Source of the DNA: Rickettsiales bacterium
GTDB taxonomy: Bacteria > Pseudomonadota > Alphaproteobacteria > Rs-D84
Length of the DNA stretch: 25,740 bases
Direction of reading: 5' to 3'
Assembly: GCA_031267375.1 (NCBI GenBank)
Contig: JAIRZE010000023.1
Coordinates: 1-25,740 of the forward strand
Shown here: one piece after another, positions 1 through 7,320 of the stretch
Position numbering within the stretch: position 1 is the first letter of the stretch
How the letters are laid out: the number at the start of each line of letters is the position of its first letter
Made by a program: the position numbers and the translations under genes
Notes under the pieces: model-generated
Database searches by the model: none
What the model was told of the DNA's origin: nothing
Seen by the model: only the letters and a program-made list of their open reading frames with translations

Positions 1-88
1 GAACACTGCGTGTTCGTTTTGGTTTCGTTTATTTTCAAAAAGATATAATCTTTACACTTATGTGTTCGTTTTAATGAAAATTGCATTA

Positions 89-1258
89 TCAATCCCTCCC
101 AATTCTGGCGGCATATTCGCGAAACTGCGATTGCTGAACATTCAGCTCTTGCCATTTTTTATTTTTATTCTTAAACTCGCCGCGCTTCATAAATCTTTGG
201 ACGCACTTGTCAACAGCCGCCTTGCCGGGCGCGCCGGATTCGTTCAGAAAATCTTTGCCGAATGTGTAAGAGGTTTTGACAGCGCTCGCAAATCCGACCA
301 ACGGCGCGTTGTATTTCTTGTTGCCGGTTCGTTTGTAATAATTAAGCGGGTTCACCATATTGGCGCAGTCGTATTCTATGACCTTTGGAATATCCGCAGA
401 ATACTGGGACTCGCAAGATAACATCATATTTGTCGCGCATTTAATTATGACGGTAATCTCTTTCGCCGACGGCGCGGCGTCCAGCATTGGATTGCCGCGC
501 AGATATTCTTTGTATTCGCCGAATCCTTTATCGTATTGAAACACTTTTGACTTGTCGTATATTATTCCGGAAAACGCGGCGGCGATATCGCCTGTTTTGC
601 GAAATACGCCGCGGATATAAAGAAGTTCCGCAATCGGGCCGACGATTTCTTCCGTTATATCCAACTCTGTAATCTGCTCTACTAAAAACCCCAGACGCAG
701 AAACGAGTGCCTGTCCAGCCAGTGCTTTAATTCGTGCGCCAGCGACAAAATGGATTCATAATTCTTGATGCGAATCTCGCGCAGCATTTCATCGCGGGAA
801 AGATGTTGCCCCAGGGCCTGATTATAAAAATTGTCGCGCGCCGCGGCGTCTTTGGATAAAGAAAAATGATAAACGGTAATGGAATCATTTTTGATGTTGT
901 AGATGCTGGAATTTTCAGCCAGATCTTTTATTTCGTTAACCTGGATTTCAACAAGATTTATATTTCCGAAAGAAATCAGCGGGATAATCTTGCGAACATC
1001 CTTGGCTTCGCCGGCATCCAGAAAATTCATAAATTCCAGATGACGGCGGACCGGAATGCTGTCGGCCGGTAATTCTGTTGATGGGCGTGAATTATTCAAA
1101 AATATGCTGTCGGCTTGATTTTCCGGGTTTTGGGCCGCAATTTTACCGCCAAATATTGTTCCGATTAAAGATGCCCCGCCCAGCAGCCATAACTTTGCTT
1201 TATTGGAATTATTTTTCAGATTTTTTTCAATCTTAAAAATCCCGGAATCTTGCGCCAT
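89..1258 (-). CDS. Membrane-anchored HExxH protein, putative zinc metallopeptidase-like
   Basis: Unrecognised 389-residue protein. A basic N-terminus of about 20 residues is followed by a hydrophobic segment (about 22-42, ending GGKIAAQ), so it is probably an uncleaved membrane anchor or late signal peptide with the rest outside the cytoplasm. Residues 171-183 contain LSLAHELKHWLDRH, an HExxH zinc-binding motif (His175, Glu176, His179). ITEEIVGPIAELL follows about 25 residues later, and its Glu203/Glu204 could be a third ligand, as in gluzincins. The same arrangement occurs in the 322-residue protein at 14930-15898, so the two are probable paralogues. The ATG at 1258 has only a weak purine stretch upstream, and no later start keeps the hydrophobic segment. 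Peptidase activity is inferred from the motif alone. The gene is monocistronic, and its upstream region holds the paired palindromes at 1285-1424. Confidence 0.6.
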   Translation of the reverse strand: MAQDSGIFKIEKNLKNNSNKAKLWLLGGASLIGTIFGGKIAAQNPENQADSIFLNNSRPSTELPADSIPVRRHLEFMNFLDAGEAKDVRKIIPLISFGNINLVEIQVNEIKDLAENSSIYNIKNDSITVYHFSLSKDAAARDNFYNQALGQHLSRDEMLREIRIKNYESILSLAHELKHWLDRHSFLRLGFLVEQITELDITEEIVGPIAELLYIRGVFRKTGDIAAAFSGIIYDKSKVFQYDKGFGEYKEYLRGNPMLDAAPSAKEITVIIKCATNMMLSCESQYSADIPKVIEYDCANMVNPLNYYKRTGNKKYNAPLVGFASAVKTSYTFGKDFLNESGAPGKAAVDKCVQRFMKRGEFKNKNKKWQELNVQQSQFREYAARIGRD

Positions 1259-1284
1259 TGCAAAAACTTTCTTATGTTTCTGGC

Positions 1285-1318
1285 TGGTACACTTTATACG
1301 GTGGTATAAAGTGTACCA
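1285..1318. repeat. 34-bp palindrome, copy 1 (loop GGTG)
   Basis: Perfect 15-bp inverted arms (TGGTACACTTTATAC and its complement) surround the 4-base centre GGTG. Copy 2 at 1391-1424 is the exact reverse complement (centre CACC), so the two copies face each other across 72 bp. The copy lies 27 bp upstream of the start codon at 1258. It could be an RNA hairpin, a protein-binding operator or a recombination site. Confidence 0.9.
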
Positions 1319-1338
1319 CTCTGAACGGCATTTTTTTG

Positions 1339-1367
1339 TTGATTAAAAACAGGAAATCGCATAAAAT
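1339..1367 (+). promoter_or_regulatory. Promoter between the two 34-bp palindromes
   Basis: TTGATT (1339-1344), a 17-bp spacer and TAAAAT (1362-1367) fit a sigma-70 promoter pointing right. A transcript from about 1374 would meet the hairpin and T-run at 1391-1432 and stop after about 55-60 nt. If the segment between the palindromes were inverted, the promoter would point at the HExxH gene. Confidence 0.6.
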
Positions 1368-1390
1368 ATGGGAAGTGAAAAATAAGAAAC

Positions 1391-1432
1391 TGGTACACTT
1401 TATACCACCGTATAAAGTGTACCAGTTTTTTT
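1391..1432 (+). terminator. 34-bp palindrome, copy 2 (loop CACC) with T-run
   Basis: Arms TGGTACACTTTATAC and complement around CACC. Flanking bases extend the stem to about 19 bp (AAAC paired with GTTT), and TTTTTTT follows on the plus strand, which gives a good intrinsic terminator. It is the inverted copy of 1285-1318. Confidence 0.75.
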
Positions 1433-1535
1433 GTAAAAGCATTAAAAAACGCGGCTTTCGGCCGCATCGCTTTCACATAAAAATGTTTGTAAAATGTCAG
1501 CCCAGCCTTCGCACTTTGTGCTTCGGCGGGCACTC

Positions 1536-1571
1536 AAAAATTTTAAGCGGACGCATTATGCGTCCGCTAAC
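1536..1571 (-). terminator. Terminator of the tRNA-Tyr/tRNA-Gly transcript
   Basis: On the minus strand the 10-bp hairpin AGCGGACGCA/TGCGTCCGCT (1546-1568) is followed by TAAAATTTTT. It begins about 12 bases downstream of the tRNA-Gly CCA end, the expected place for the end of the tRNA operon. Confidence 0.8.
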
Positions 1572-1580
1572 AATTTTTGG

Positions 1581-1654
1581 TGGTGCGGGCGGCGGGAATC
1601 GAACCCGCGTCTCGAGCTTGGAAGGCTTGCATTCTACCATTGGACTACGCCCGC
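1581..1654 (-). tRNA. tRNA-Gly (anticodon TCC)
   Basis: A 74-base cloverleaf with acceptor GCGGGCG/CGCCCGC, encoded CCA, D-loop AATGGTA, anticodon loop CTTCCAA (anticodon TCC, reads GGA/GGG) and T-arm GCGGG-TTCGATT-CCCGC. Two stem pairs are imperfect: C12-A23 in the D-stem (GTCC against GAAT) and A28-C42 in the anticodon stem (CAAGC against GCTCG). These are unusual for tRNA-Gly but do not prevent folding. It is co-transcribed behind tRNA-Tyr, an order also seen in the E. coli tyrU-glyT operon. Confidence 0.93.
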
Positions 1655-1659
1655 AATCT

Positions 1660-1734
1660 GACACCCGCGAAGGCGGGCGTCCCTTGTAGCAAAGCACTTG
1701 ACTTTTTACAAGAGATTCCCGCCTGCGCGGGAAT
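1660..1734. repeat. Two GC-rich hairpins between the tRNA genes
   Basis: GACACCCGC-GAAG-GCGGGCGTC (1660-1681, one mismatch) and ATTCCCGC-CTGC-GCGGGAAT (1715-1734). The second resembles the ATTCCC...GGGAAT class of small intergenic repeats known from Neisseria and other bacteria. The GAAG loop recurs in the hairpin at 21947-21974. They probably remain in the tRNA precursor spacer. Confidence 0.7.
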
Positions 1735-1739
1735 TAAAG

Positions 1740-1825
1740 TGGTGGGAGCGGTTGGAGTCGAACCAACTCAAGCAAAGCTAACAGATTTACAGTCTGCCCC
1801 GGCTCTCCGACTCCGGCGCGCGCCC
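1740..1825 (-). tRNA. tRNA-Tyr (anticodon GTA)
   Basis: An 86-base class II tRNA. The anticodon arm is GCAGA-CTGTAAA-TCTGT with anticodon GTA. It has a long variable arm with an AGC/GCT stem, T-arm GTTGG-TTCGACT-CCAAC, 3' acceptor CGCTCCC, discriminator A and encoded CCA. The 5' acceptor reads GGGCGCG, leaving one C-T mismatch at pair 4-69, and position 8 is C instead of the nearly invariant U. The identity is clear; the deviations are listed as a finding. Confidence 0.9.
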
Positions 1826-1845
1826 AAAACTTAAAATGCCCGCCA

Positions 1846-1873
1846 ATTATATATAAATTTATTATAAAATCAA
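1846..1873 (-). promoter_or_regulatory. Promoter of the tRNA-Tyr/tRNA-Gly operon
   Basis: Minus strand: TTGATT (1868-1873), a 16-bp spacer and a perfect TATAAT (1846-1851), 20 bases before the mature tRNA-Tyr 5' end. Confidence 0.7.
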
Positions 1874-1884
1874 GTTTATATTGA

Positions 1885-1930
1885 AAAAGGTAATAAGGTG
1901 ATAAAGTATTGCACCTTATCACCTTATCAC
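1885..1930 (-). terminator. Palindromic short-unit repeat acting as a likely terminator
   Basis: On the minus strand two GTGATAAG units pair with CTTTATCACCTTATTACC across a 7-base loop (stem about 17 bp, few mismatches), followed by TTTTTC. This makes a terminator for the lolC operon. The element overlaps the last codon and stop of the EF-hand gene. It belongs to the repeat family also seen at 12621, 16715 and 20706. Confidence 0.65.
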
Positions 1931-2214
1931 GAGTTATCACACAGGGATTGGCCAGGCTGCGGAGTATGAGTGCGCCAATAATCCATAACCGCATCCCATT
2001 CGCTGCGCGTTATGCATCCGTCTTTGTTTTTATCCAGACATCTCACATCATCGGCATATCCGCGTTTTACATCCGCTTTCAAGCATCCGTCTTTTTCAAA
2101 AAGATATGATTCAGGCATATGCTCTGCCCCGCCCTGCTTTTCCAAATTTGGCGCATTTGTCCCGCAGCTGGCCGCCAAGCCGCAAATCGCGGCCAATATC
2201 ATTAATTTTTTCAT
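1927..2214 (-). CDS. Small EF-hand lipoprotein
   Basis: A 95-residue protein with a short signal peptide ending LAASC (Cys17 as the probable lipidated residue). A single canonical EF-hand calcium-binding loop, DKNKDGCITRSE, lies near residues 60-71 and has acidic or oxygen ligands at positions 1, 3, 5 and 12. There are two further cysteines. A strong Shine-Dalgarno run (AAGGGGGGAT) precedes the ATG. It is the last gene of the lolC-lolD-glycosyltransferase operon, 12 bases after the preceding stop. The C-terminus (SLCDNS) is encoded where the palindromic repeat begins, so the repeat may have replaced the original end. Calcium binding is inferred from the loop; the specific role is unknown. Confidence 0.7.
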   Translation of the reverse strand: MKKLMILAAICGLAASCGTNAPNLEKQGGAEHMPESYLFEKDGCLKADVKRGYADDVRCLDKNKDGCITRSEWDAVMDYWRTHTPQPGQSLCDNS

Positions 2215-2226
2215 ACGAATCCCCCC

Positions 2227-2511
2227 TTATTCTATTGTGATTTTTATATTTGTATCTTTGACTGCGTTTATAACGCCGGATGCTGCGCGCGCCGCCGTTT
2301 CTATATGCTTGTCTATCTGCTGGGACAGCTCTTTCGTGCCGGCGACATCAACGGATATGACCTGCTGCCCTGCTTCGTTTTTAACAGTCAGCTCGCACGG
2401 AACGGGCTGAATAGTCTTTGCAAGAAAGCCAGCCGCGAACCCAAGCCCCAGCAGCGCTATCCCGCCAAGCGTAAAAAGCACAATATGTTTGTTTGATTTT
2501 ATTTCCGGCAT
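2227..2511 (-). CDS. Small single-pass membrane protein, unknown
   Basis: A 94-residue protein with a short cytoplasmic N-terminus and one hydrophobic helix (about 10-30, rich in Gly, Leu and Ala). The soluble part is about 60 residues with an amphipathic helical stretch (about 60-85). The ATG follows AAAGGAG at good spacing and lies 17 bases after the glycosyltransferase stop, so it belongs to the same operon. It is not recognised as a known family. The topology suggests an anchored periplasmic domain, which would fit a position beside envelope genes, but no function can be assigned. Confidence 0.65.
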   Translation of the reverse strand: MPEIKSNKHIVLFTLGGIALLGLGFAAGFLAKTIQPVPCELTVKNEAGQQVISVDVAGTKELSQQIDKHIETAARAASGVINAVKDTNIKITIE

Positions 2512-2528
2512 TTTTTTCTCCTTTTAAT

Positions 2529-3674
2529 TTAAGTATGCACTGTTTCATTTTTTGAATATTCCACATATTCAACTATTTCCCGCAGAGCAGCCTCTGGCCT
2601 GATTTCGCTGATTATCAATCCTTTTGCATAACCCGCGACCCTTTCCGCGGGCGCGCCCAGATCAAAGCAGGCGACCGGCAGGTTCATTTTCATAGCCTCG
2701 GCCGTGGTATATGAAAAAGTTTCCGGCCAGATGCTGGGGATGAAAACAATATCAATATCGTTTTCTTCCATTATTTTCGGCAAGTCTTCGCGCCGGTATT
2801 TTCCGACATTCTTTGTATTCGGCACCTGCATATCCGTCCCGATTAATATCAGATTTACACCACTCGGCAGCATCGCCGCCATATTGTCTATTATAGCTGA
2901 TCCTTTGTACGCATAACTTACATCGCCCAGCACCGCTATGTTTATTCCGCTGTGCGCGCCGATTTGCGCCCTGCGCAAGTGTGGCACGAAATGCGGAACG
3001 ACTTTTATTTTATCAGCCGTGAATGGATAAATTTTTGTTATAAGTTTACCGGTGCTTTGCGAAAACACTGTTATTTCATCGCAGCCGTCCCGAAAGAATT
3101 CGCCCCAAGCGCCCCGCCAGTCGCGCACATTTATCTGGGAATTCATATACGGGCAATTCTGCGCGCACGCGTCGCAAGATTCCGGCAAGCCGCAGTACTG
3201 CAAGCCCTCTGTCATCAGCATATCGCGCGGGCAAGCGCATAAAAAGCTGTGCGCGAAAAATATGACTTTGCAATCGCGGCTTCTTTTTCCCGCCGCCCAG
3301 CGTAAAATAAACCGAGTATCAGGCCAGCAGAGTACCACGCTGATCATTATTTTATTCGGACGGATATTATCAAGCAACGCAAAGAAAGAATCCGCATCAT
3401 CCCGTTCTATTCTTTTGATTACAGCGCCGCGCCAGTAAATCTCGCAAACATATTTCAAACTTATGAAATTATATTTTATACAGAACAGCAAACCGGATTT
3501 ATTATATCGCGAAATATTGTTATTGAAAAAAGCAACAGTGCCGCCGGAAAAGCCTTCGTTATCTATAAAAAAACCCTTGTCGCAGCGCAAGTCTGCCAGC
3601 GCGGATAAAAAATCCGCATCCGACAGATATTCATTCGGCATACGCACGCCGCAAAAAATATTGCGAAAAAACAT
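2529..3674 (-). CDS. GT4-family glycosyltransferase
   Basis: A 381-residue GT-B enzyme. The N-terminal half contains HSFLCACPR and a following cysteine cluster (Cys146, 148, 161, 167, 170, 174), which matches the CPR...YCG.P..C..C pattern of many GT4 enzymes of surface polysaccharide synthesis. The C-terminal half has the donor-binding region (VLGDVSYAYKG, about 248-258) and the GT4 motif FIPSIWPETFSYTTAEAM (about 311-328), in which the E-x7-E type residues are kept. It probably transfers an activated sugar to an envelope glycan; the substrate is unknown. The start lies 1 base beyond the lolD stop, giving translational coupling. An alternative start 11 codons later (MPNEYLSD) is possible. Confidence 0.8.
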   Translation of the reverse strand: MFFRNIFCGVRMPNEYLSDADFLSALADLRCDKGFFIDNEGFSGGTVAFFNNNISRYNKSGLLFCIKYNFISLKYVCEIYWRGAVIKRIERDDADSFFALLDNIRPNKIMISVVLCWPDTRFILRWAAGKRSRDCKVIFFAHSFLCACPRDMLMTEGLQYCGLPESCDACAQNCPYMNSQINVRDWRGAWGEFFRDGCDEITVFSQSTGKLITKIYPFTADKIKVVPHFVPHLRRAQIGAHSGINIAVLGDVSYAYKGSAIIDNMAAMLPSGVNLILIGTDMQVPNTKNVGKYRREDLPKIMEENDIDIVFIPSIWPETFSYTTAEAMKMNLPVACFDLGAPAERVAGYAKGLIISEIRPEAALREIVEYVEYSKNETVHT

Positions 3675-3675
3675 A

Positions 3676-4389
3676 TTATCCCACTATGCCGTTTGTTATG
3701 GTTATGGTCCTGTCGGCGCGGGACGCCAGATTCATATCGTGCGTCACAAACAGCATCGCCATTTTGTTCTGACGGACCAAGTTCAGCAGCAGATCAAAAA
3801 CCGCGGCGGCATTCGCTGGATCAAGCGACCCCGTAGGCTCATCCGCCAGCAATACATCCGGGTCATTCGCCAAAGCGCGCGCAACCGCGGTGCGCTGCTG
3901 TTCTCCGCCGGACATCTCGCCCGGGCGGTGGGACGCCCTGTGCAGAACATTTGCGGATTTTAATAATTTCTTTGCGCGAATCTCGGCCGATTCTTCATCT
4001 GCGCCATCCGCCAGCATAGGCATAGCGACATTTTCCAGCGCGGAAAAATCGTCCAATAAATTATGCCGCTGGTATACAAAGCCGATTTTCTTGCGGCGAA
4101 CCAGAGTGCGCTGATCCTCGCTCATCTTATGCACGGGTGTGCCGGCAATCAGAATGCTGCCGCTGGTCGGCCGATCCAGCAATCCTACGCATTGCAGCAA
4201 GGTTGACTTTCCGCAACCGGACGGCCCGACCAGCGCGATGATTTCGCCGCGATGCAGATCAAATCCGCCGCCGCGCAAGATGTGCAGAGGCTGGCCGCCT
4301 TCCAGGAAAGACTTTTTAATATCGCGCACGGACATTACGACATCGCCGCCGCGCGCCGGCTTGGACAAAGAGTTTAATATTTTATTCAT
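3676..4389 (-). CDS. lolD: LolD, ATPase of the lipoprotein-releasing ABC transporter
   Basis: A 237-residue ABC ATPase. It has Walker A GPSGCGKST (about 55-63), Q-loop VYQRHNLL, signature MSGGEQQR, Walker B VLLADEPTGSLD and the H-loop histidine in FVTHD. MSGGEQQR and overall length fit the LolD/MacB-like group. It powers LolC/E release of outer-membrane lipoproteins from the inner membrane to LolA. The start codon overlaps the end of lolC by 8 bases (ATGAATAA), which is typical of this operon. A basic N-terminal extension of about 16 residues precedes the ABC domain. Confidence 0.93.
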   Translation of the reverse strand: MNKILNSLSKPARGGDVVMSVRDIKKSFLEGGQPLHILRGGGFDLHRGEIIALVGPSGCGKSTLLQCVGLLDRPTSGSILIAGTPVHKMSEDQRTLVRRKKIGFVYQRHNLLDDFSALENVAMPMLADGADEESAEIRAKKLLKSANVLHRASHRPGEMSGGEQQRTAVARALANDPDVLLADEPTGSLDPANAAAVFDLLLNLVRQNKMAMLFVTHDMNLASRADRTITITNGIVG

Positions 4390-5635
4390 TCCGAAGTACC
4401 TCCACCGGGTCGGTCTTTGACGCTTTCCACGCCGGATACAATGTTGCCAAAAACGCCAGCAAAACCGCCGTCAGCGCTATGCCCGCAACCTGCGCGAATT
4501 GAATCTTGGATGGCAATTCTGACAAATAATAAATATCCGCGGGAAACAAATCGCGCCCCGTCGCCCATTGGAAAAACTTTCGTATGGGCTCTATATACTT
4601 CGCGACTATCAGCCCGAACACGGTGCCGAATACAGCGCCGATAACGCCGATGCTGCTGCCGCACAGAATAAATATCCGCATCATAGATTTCCGTGATACG
4701 CCGAAAGTCCGCAACACCGCGATGTCCTTGTTTTTATCTTTCACCAGCATTACCAAGGATGACACTATATTGAACGCGGCGACGATTACTATTAATAATA
4801 AAATCAAAAACATAACATTTGATTCAACCTGCAAGGCACCCACGAATCCGCGGTTCAGATCGCGCCAATCGCGAACTATGAATCCCGCCGGCAATAATTC
4901 CGACACACTGTTTCGTACGCTTGTCGTGGATTCCGGATTTTTCAGAAATATGTCTATATGCGTGACGCCGCCGTCTGTATTCAAGTATTTCTGCGCGGTT
5001 GTCAGAGTGGTAAAAATATACCCCGAATCATATTCATACATACCCATAAAAAAGGAAGACTTTACCGGATAAGACATAATGCGCGGCATAGTCCCGAACG
5101 CGGTCGGCGTTGCTCCGTTCGCCGATACCAGCGATATGCTGTCGCCAAGAGTTATTCTTAACGCGCGCCCCAAAGAATTTCCGACTATTAATTCACCGTC
5201 TTTGATATCACCCAGTGATTTTCCAAAAATCTTTGTTCCGCCGGCAGTTTTGGCAGCCAGATCAGACATACGAATTCCGCGAACCATAGCGCCGGTGTTG
5301 TTTCCGTTTGCGGTGGCCATAACCTGGCCCTCTGCGATAGGAACTATGCCGGTGGCGTTTGCGGCAACAAGTTTGTTCTGCTTTAATTTATCAATCAGGA
5401 AGTCATAGTCGCGGATGCTGCCGTCCTGATGATAAATAACAATATGGCCGTTCATACCGACGATACGCCCCAGCAGAGTATCGTGAAATCCGCCCATAAC
5501 GGACATAACGACAATCAGGGTCATAACCCCCAGGGCGATGCCGAGCAGCGACACCCAAGATATGACGGATCCGAATCCGCGCCCTTTTGCGCGCAGATAA
5601 CGAAAAGCGATTTTTTTTTCCAAGCGTGTGAACAT
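4382..5635 (-). CDS. lolC: LolC/LolE-type lipoprotein-releasing permease
   Basis: A 417-residue FtsX-type permease with the usual four-helix layout: one N-terminal transmembrane helix (about 24-46, with LGIALGVMTLIVVMSVMGGF), a periplasmic MacB-like domain of about 220 residues, then three helices near 275-300, 320-350 and 380-405. Length and the N-terminal FEKKIAFRYLRAK-like block match LolC/LolE of Proteobacteria. Many alphaproteobacteria have one such permease that forms a homodimer, and only one is present here. It is the first gene of the operon. Its leader and its likely AGG ribosome-binding site lie inside the inverted-repeat element at 5639-5835. Confidence 0.92.
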   Translation of the reverse strand: MFTRLEKKIAFRYLRAKGRGFGSVISWVSLLGIALGVMTLIVVMSVMGGFHDTLLGRIVGMNGHIVIYHQDGSIRDYDFLIDKLKQNKLVAANATGIVPIAEGQVMATANGNNTGAMVRGIRMSDLAAKTAGGTKIFGKSLGDIKDGELIVGNSLGRALRITLGDSISLVSANGATPTAFGTMPRIMSYPVKSSFFMGMYEYDSGYIFTTLTTAQKYLNTDGGVTHIDIFLKNPESTTSVRNSVSELLPAGFIVRDWRDLNRGFVGALQVESNVMFLILLLIVIVAAFNIVSSLVMLVKDKNKDIAVLRTFGVSRKSMMRIFILCGSSIGVIGAVFGTVFGLIVAKYIEPIRKFFQWATGRDLFPADIYYLSELPSKIQFAQVAGIALTAVLLAFLATLYPAWKASKTDPVEVLRNE

Positions 5636-5638
5636 TTA

Positions 5639-5835
5639 TGAACCTATTAACAATTAAGCCATCAGATTTTTGCGGATTTTAGAAGATGATTTTTTTGATT
5701 TTGCGATTGCCGTATTCTCATACGGCAGAGCAAAATTGAAAAAATCAGCCCAAAAGACGCGAAAAGATGATGTAATCGTTCCCTTTTGTTGTTATGAACC
5801 TTACAAATACAAAGCGTAAATTGTTAATAGGTTCA
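5639..5835. repeat. 197-bp foldback element with 17-bp terminal inverted repeats
   Basis: TGAACCTATTAACAATT (5639-5655) is repeated in perfect inverted form at 5819-5835. Inside, GCCGTAT-TCTC-ATACGGC (about 5709-5726) is enclosed by GATTTTTTTGATTTTGC paired with GCAAAATTGAAAAAATC (two mismatches). Further partial pairing lies outside that, so the whole element can fold into one long hairpin. It fills the gap between the nitroreductase stop and the lolC start. No clear target-site duplication is visible. It could be a MITE-like insertion or a structured leader of lolC. Confidence 0.75.
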
Positions 5836-5843
5836 ATATTCCT

Positions 5844-6362
5844 TTACCAAACTTCGCTGTGAATCTTTGCCGGGTCAAAGCCGTCGCGGGATTCAAACGG
5901 AACATCCGAAAATCCAAGAACGACCAAAGCCGCCGGCACTATGTTTTCAGGCAGACTGCACAAGCCGCGGTAATCGGCGATATTTTCAAGCGCGTGCGTC
6001 CAGCAGCTGGCGATTCCCAAATCCGTCGCGCGCAACAGCATATTCTGAATGCACGCGGCCGCGTCCAATTTGCCAAGGTCTTCGTTTTCGCCGTATTCCG
6101 CCGGAATCTTATTCCGGTCATAGCAAACCAAAACTGACACGGGCGATTCAGTGCAGAATCCCGCCCATTCGTAAAACTCTTTTATTTTTGACTTTGCTGC
6201 GGCTGATTTTATTACAATCAGTTCCAGCGGATGAATGCCTTCGCCGCTGGGGGCGGACAGGCCGCTGGATAAAATGAATTGCAGATTGCGATCGGATACG
6301 GGATCATTGCGAAAGCTGCGGATGCTGCGGCGCTTGTAAATATTTCCTGATGTCGGATACAT
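5844..6362 (-). CDS. Nitroreductase-family protein
   Basis: A 172-residue flavin-type nitroreductase. The N-terminal RRSIRSFRNDPV block contributes FMN phosphate contacts, SAPSGEGIHPLELIVI matches the SGxN/HPxE-type segment, and LGIASCW near residue 120 is the classical family motif. It is shorter than E. coli NfsB (217) but in the range of minimal nitroreductases. It probably binds FMN and reduces quinones or nitro compounds with NAD(P)H; the physiological substrate is unknown. AAGGAG precedes the ATG, which is 4 bases after the stop of the upstream secreted-protein gene. Confidence 0.85.
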   Translation of the reverse strand: MYPTSGNIYKRRSIRSFRNDPVSDRNLQFILSSGLSAPSGEGIHPLELIVIKSAAAKSKIKEFYEWAGFCTESPVSVLVCYDRNKIPAEYGENEDLGKLDAAACIQNMLLRATDLGIASCWTHALENIADYRGLCSLPENIVPAALVVLGFSDVPFESRDGFDPAKIHSEVW

Positions 6363-6366
6363 AATA

Positions 6367-7167
6367 TTACTCCTTTATAACCGTGCAATTATAATTTATA
6401 TATGTTTTCAAATATACGCCTTTTTCAAACGATACGGAATATTCTTTGTCTGATTTCTTATTGAAATTTATCTTATCGCCTGACCACCGGTCCGACATTG
6501 CGCCCCTTTTCAAATCAAAAGTTTTTCCGCCAATATTTAATTCTAATTTGTCCTGACGAAACTTGGCAACAGTGTCCGCAGTGTCGCATTTCATAAGAAT
6601 TGTTATATCGGAATTATATTCCGCCATTTTTTTGTTCAAATTTGCAATCCTCTCATTTGCAAGCATTTCCAAAACTTCGTTATTGTTTTCTTTTGCTATT
6701 GCCAGGATCTCATTCAATTTTTTATCATCCAAAATTCCCGCGGCGGCGTCCAGATCAAAGCCGCAGTTAATCCTTTCTTTTGATTTGCTCCAAGCCATCA
6801 TATTTTTCCAATCGGTATGCGCCGGCCCATAACCCTGTTTGACCAGCAGCCCTAAAATATCTTTTACAGGCTTTGAATCCGAGCACAGCTTGTCGCTGAG
6901 TTCTTGTTTTATCTTTTCCGCGTCAACCTGCCCCAGCTTTGCGCCATAATCAAACAAGTCATATACGATTTGATATGAAAGGCTTGTCGGATTTTTTCTT
7001 AAAGCGACTTTCAGCGCCTCATCCAGATTTGTCGCGCCGTCCTTTATGCTTTTCCTGACCTGATTATCACTGCCTTGATTTACAGCCTTTATCAGGTCGT
7101 CATTCGGCGTCCCGGCAAAAGCCGCCAATGGAAAGAGAATAAATAAAAATCGTATGCTTTTTTTCAT
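6367..7167 (-). CDS. Secreted or periplasmic protein, unknown
   Basis: A 266-residue protein with a clear Sec signal peptide (cleavage probably after FPLAAFA, residue 18). The mature N-terminal part (about 20-110) reads as helical pairs resembling degenerate ankyrin-type repeats (DDLIKAVNQGSDNQVRKSI, then DEALKVALRKN). The middle is helical and charged. The C-terminal 60 residues look like a small beta domain with a final TYINYNCTVIKE. Three to four cysteines are spaced widely. No confident family assignment. It is probably co-transcribed with the nitroreductase (4-base gap). Confidence 0.7.
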   Translation of the reverse strand: MKKSIRFLFILFPLAAFAGTPNDDLIKAVNQGSDNQVRKSIKDGATNLDEALKVALRKNPTSLSYQIVYDLFDYGAKLGQVDAEKIKQELSDKLCSDSKPVKDILGLLVKQGYGPAHTDWKNMMAWSKSKERINCGFDLDAAAGILDDKKLNEILAIAKENNNEVLEMLANERIANLNKKMAEYNSDITILMKCDTADTVAKFRQDKLELNIGGKTFDLKRGAMSDRWSGDKINFNKKSDKEYSVSFEKGVYLKTYINYNCTVIKE

Positions 7168-7219
7168 CTTTTATACACAATTTTTACCATAATTAATAAC
7201 CTGAATTATTTATATTATT

Positions 7220-7320
7220 TATTTTTAGGCTATTATAATTATTTGAATTTACTGGATTATTTTAACAAAATCGCCTATTTATTAACCTTTTTGCTCTCTT
7301 ATTCCTATTTTTAGGCTATT
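7220..7320. repeat. 15-bp direct repeat in an AT-rich spacer
   Basis: TATTTTTAGGCTATT occurs at 7220-7234 and 7306-7320, 86 bp apart, in a spacer of about 150 bp that is otherwise featureless and very AT-rich. The second copy overlaps the 3' end of the -1-frame extension of the AlbA_2 gene. Confidence 0.7.

Noticed and set aside
1285..1424. CRISPR array or IS terminal repeats
   Set aside because: There are only two palindromes, in opposite orientation, with no spacer series, no cas gene and no transposase.
3463..3963. 166-codon plus-strand frame opposite lolD and the glycosyltransferase
   Set aside because: It runs antisense to two clear genes, has low-complexity basic composition, and no ribosome-binding site or family resemblance.
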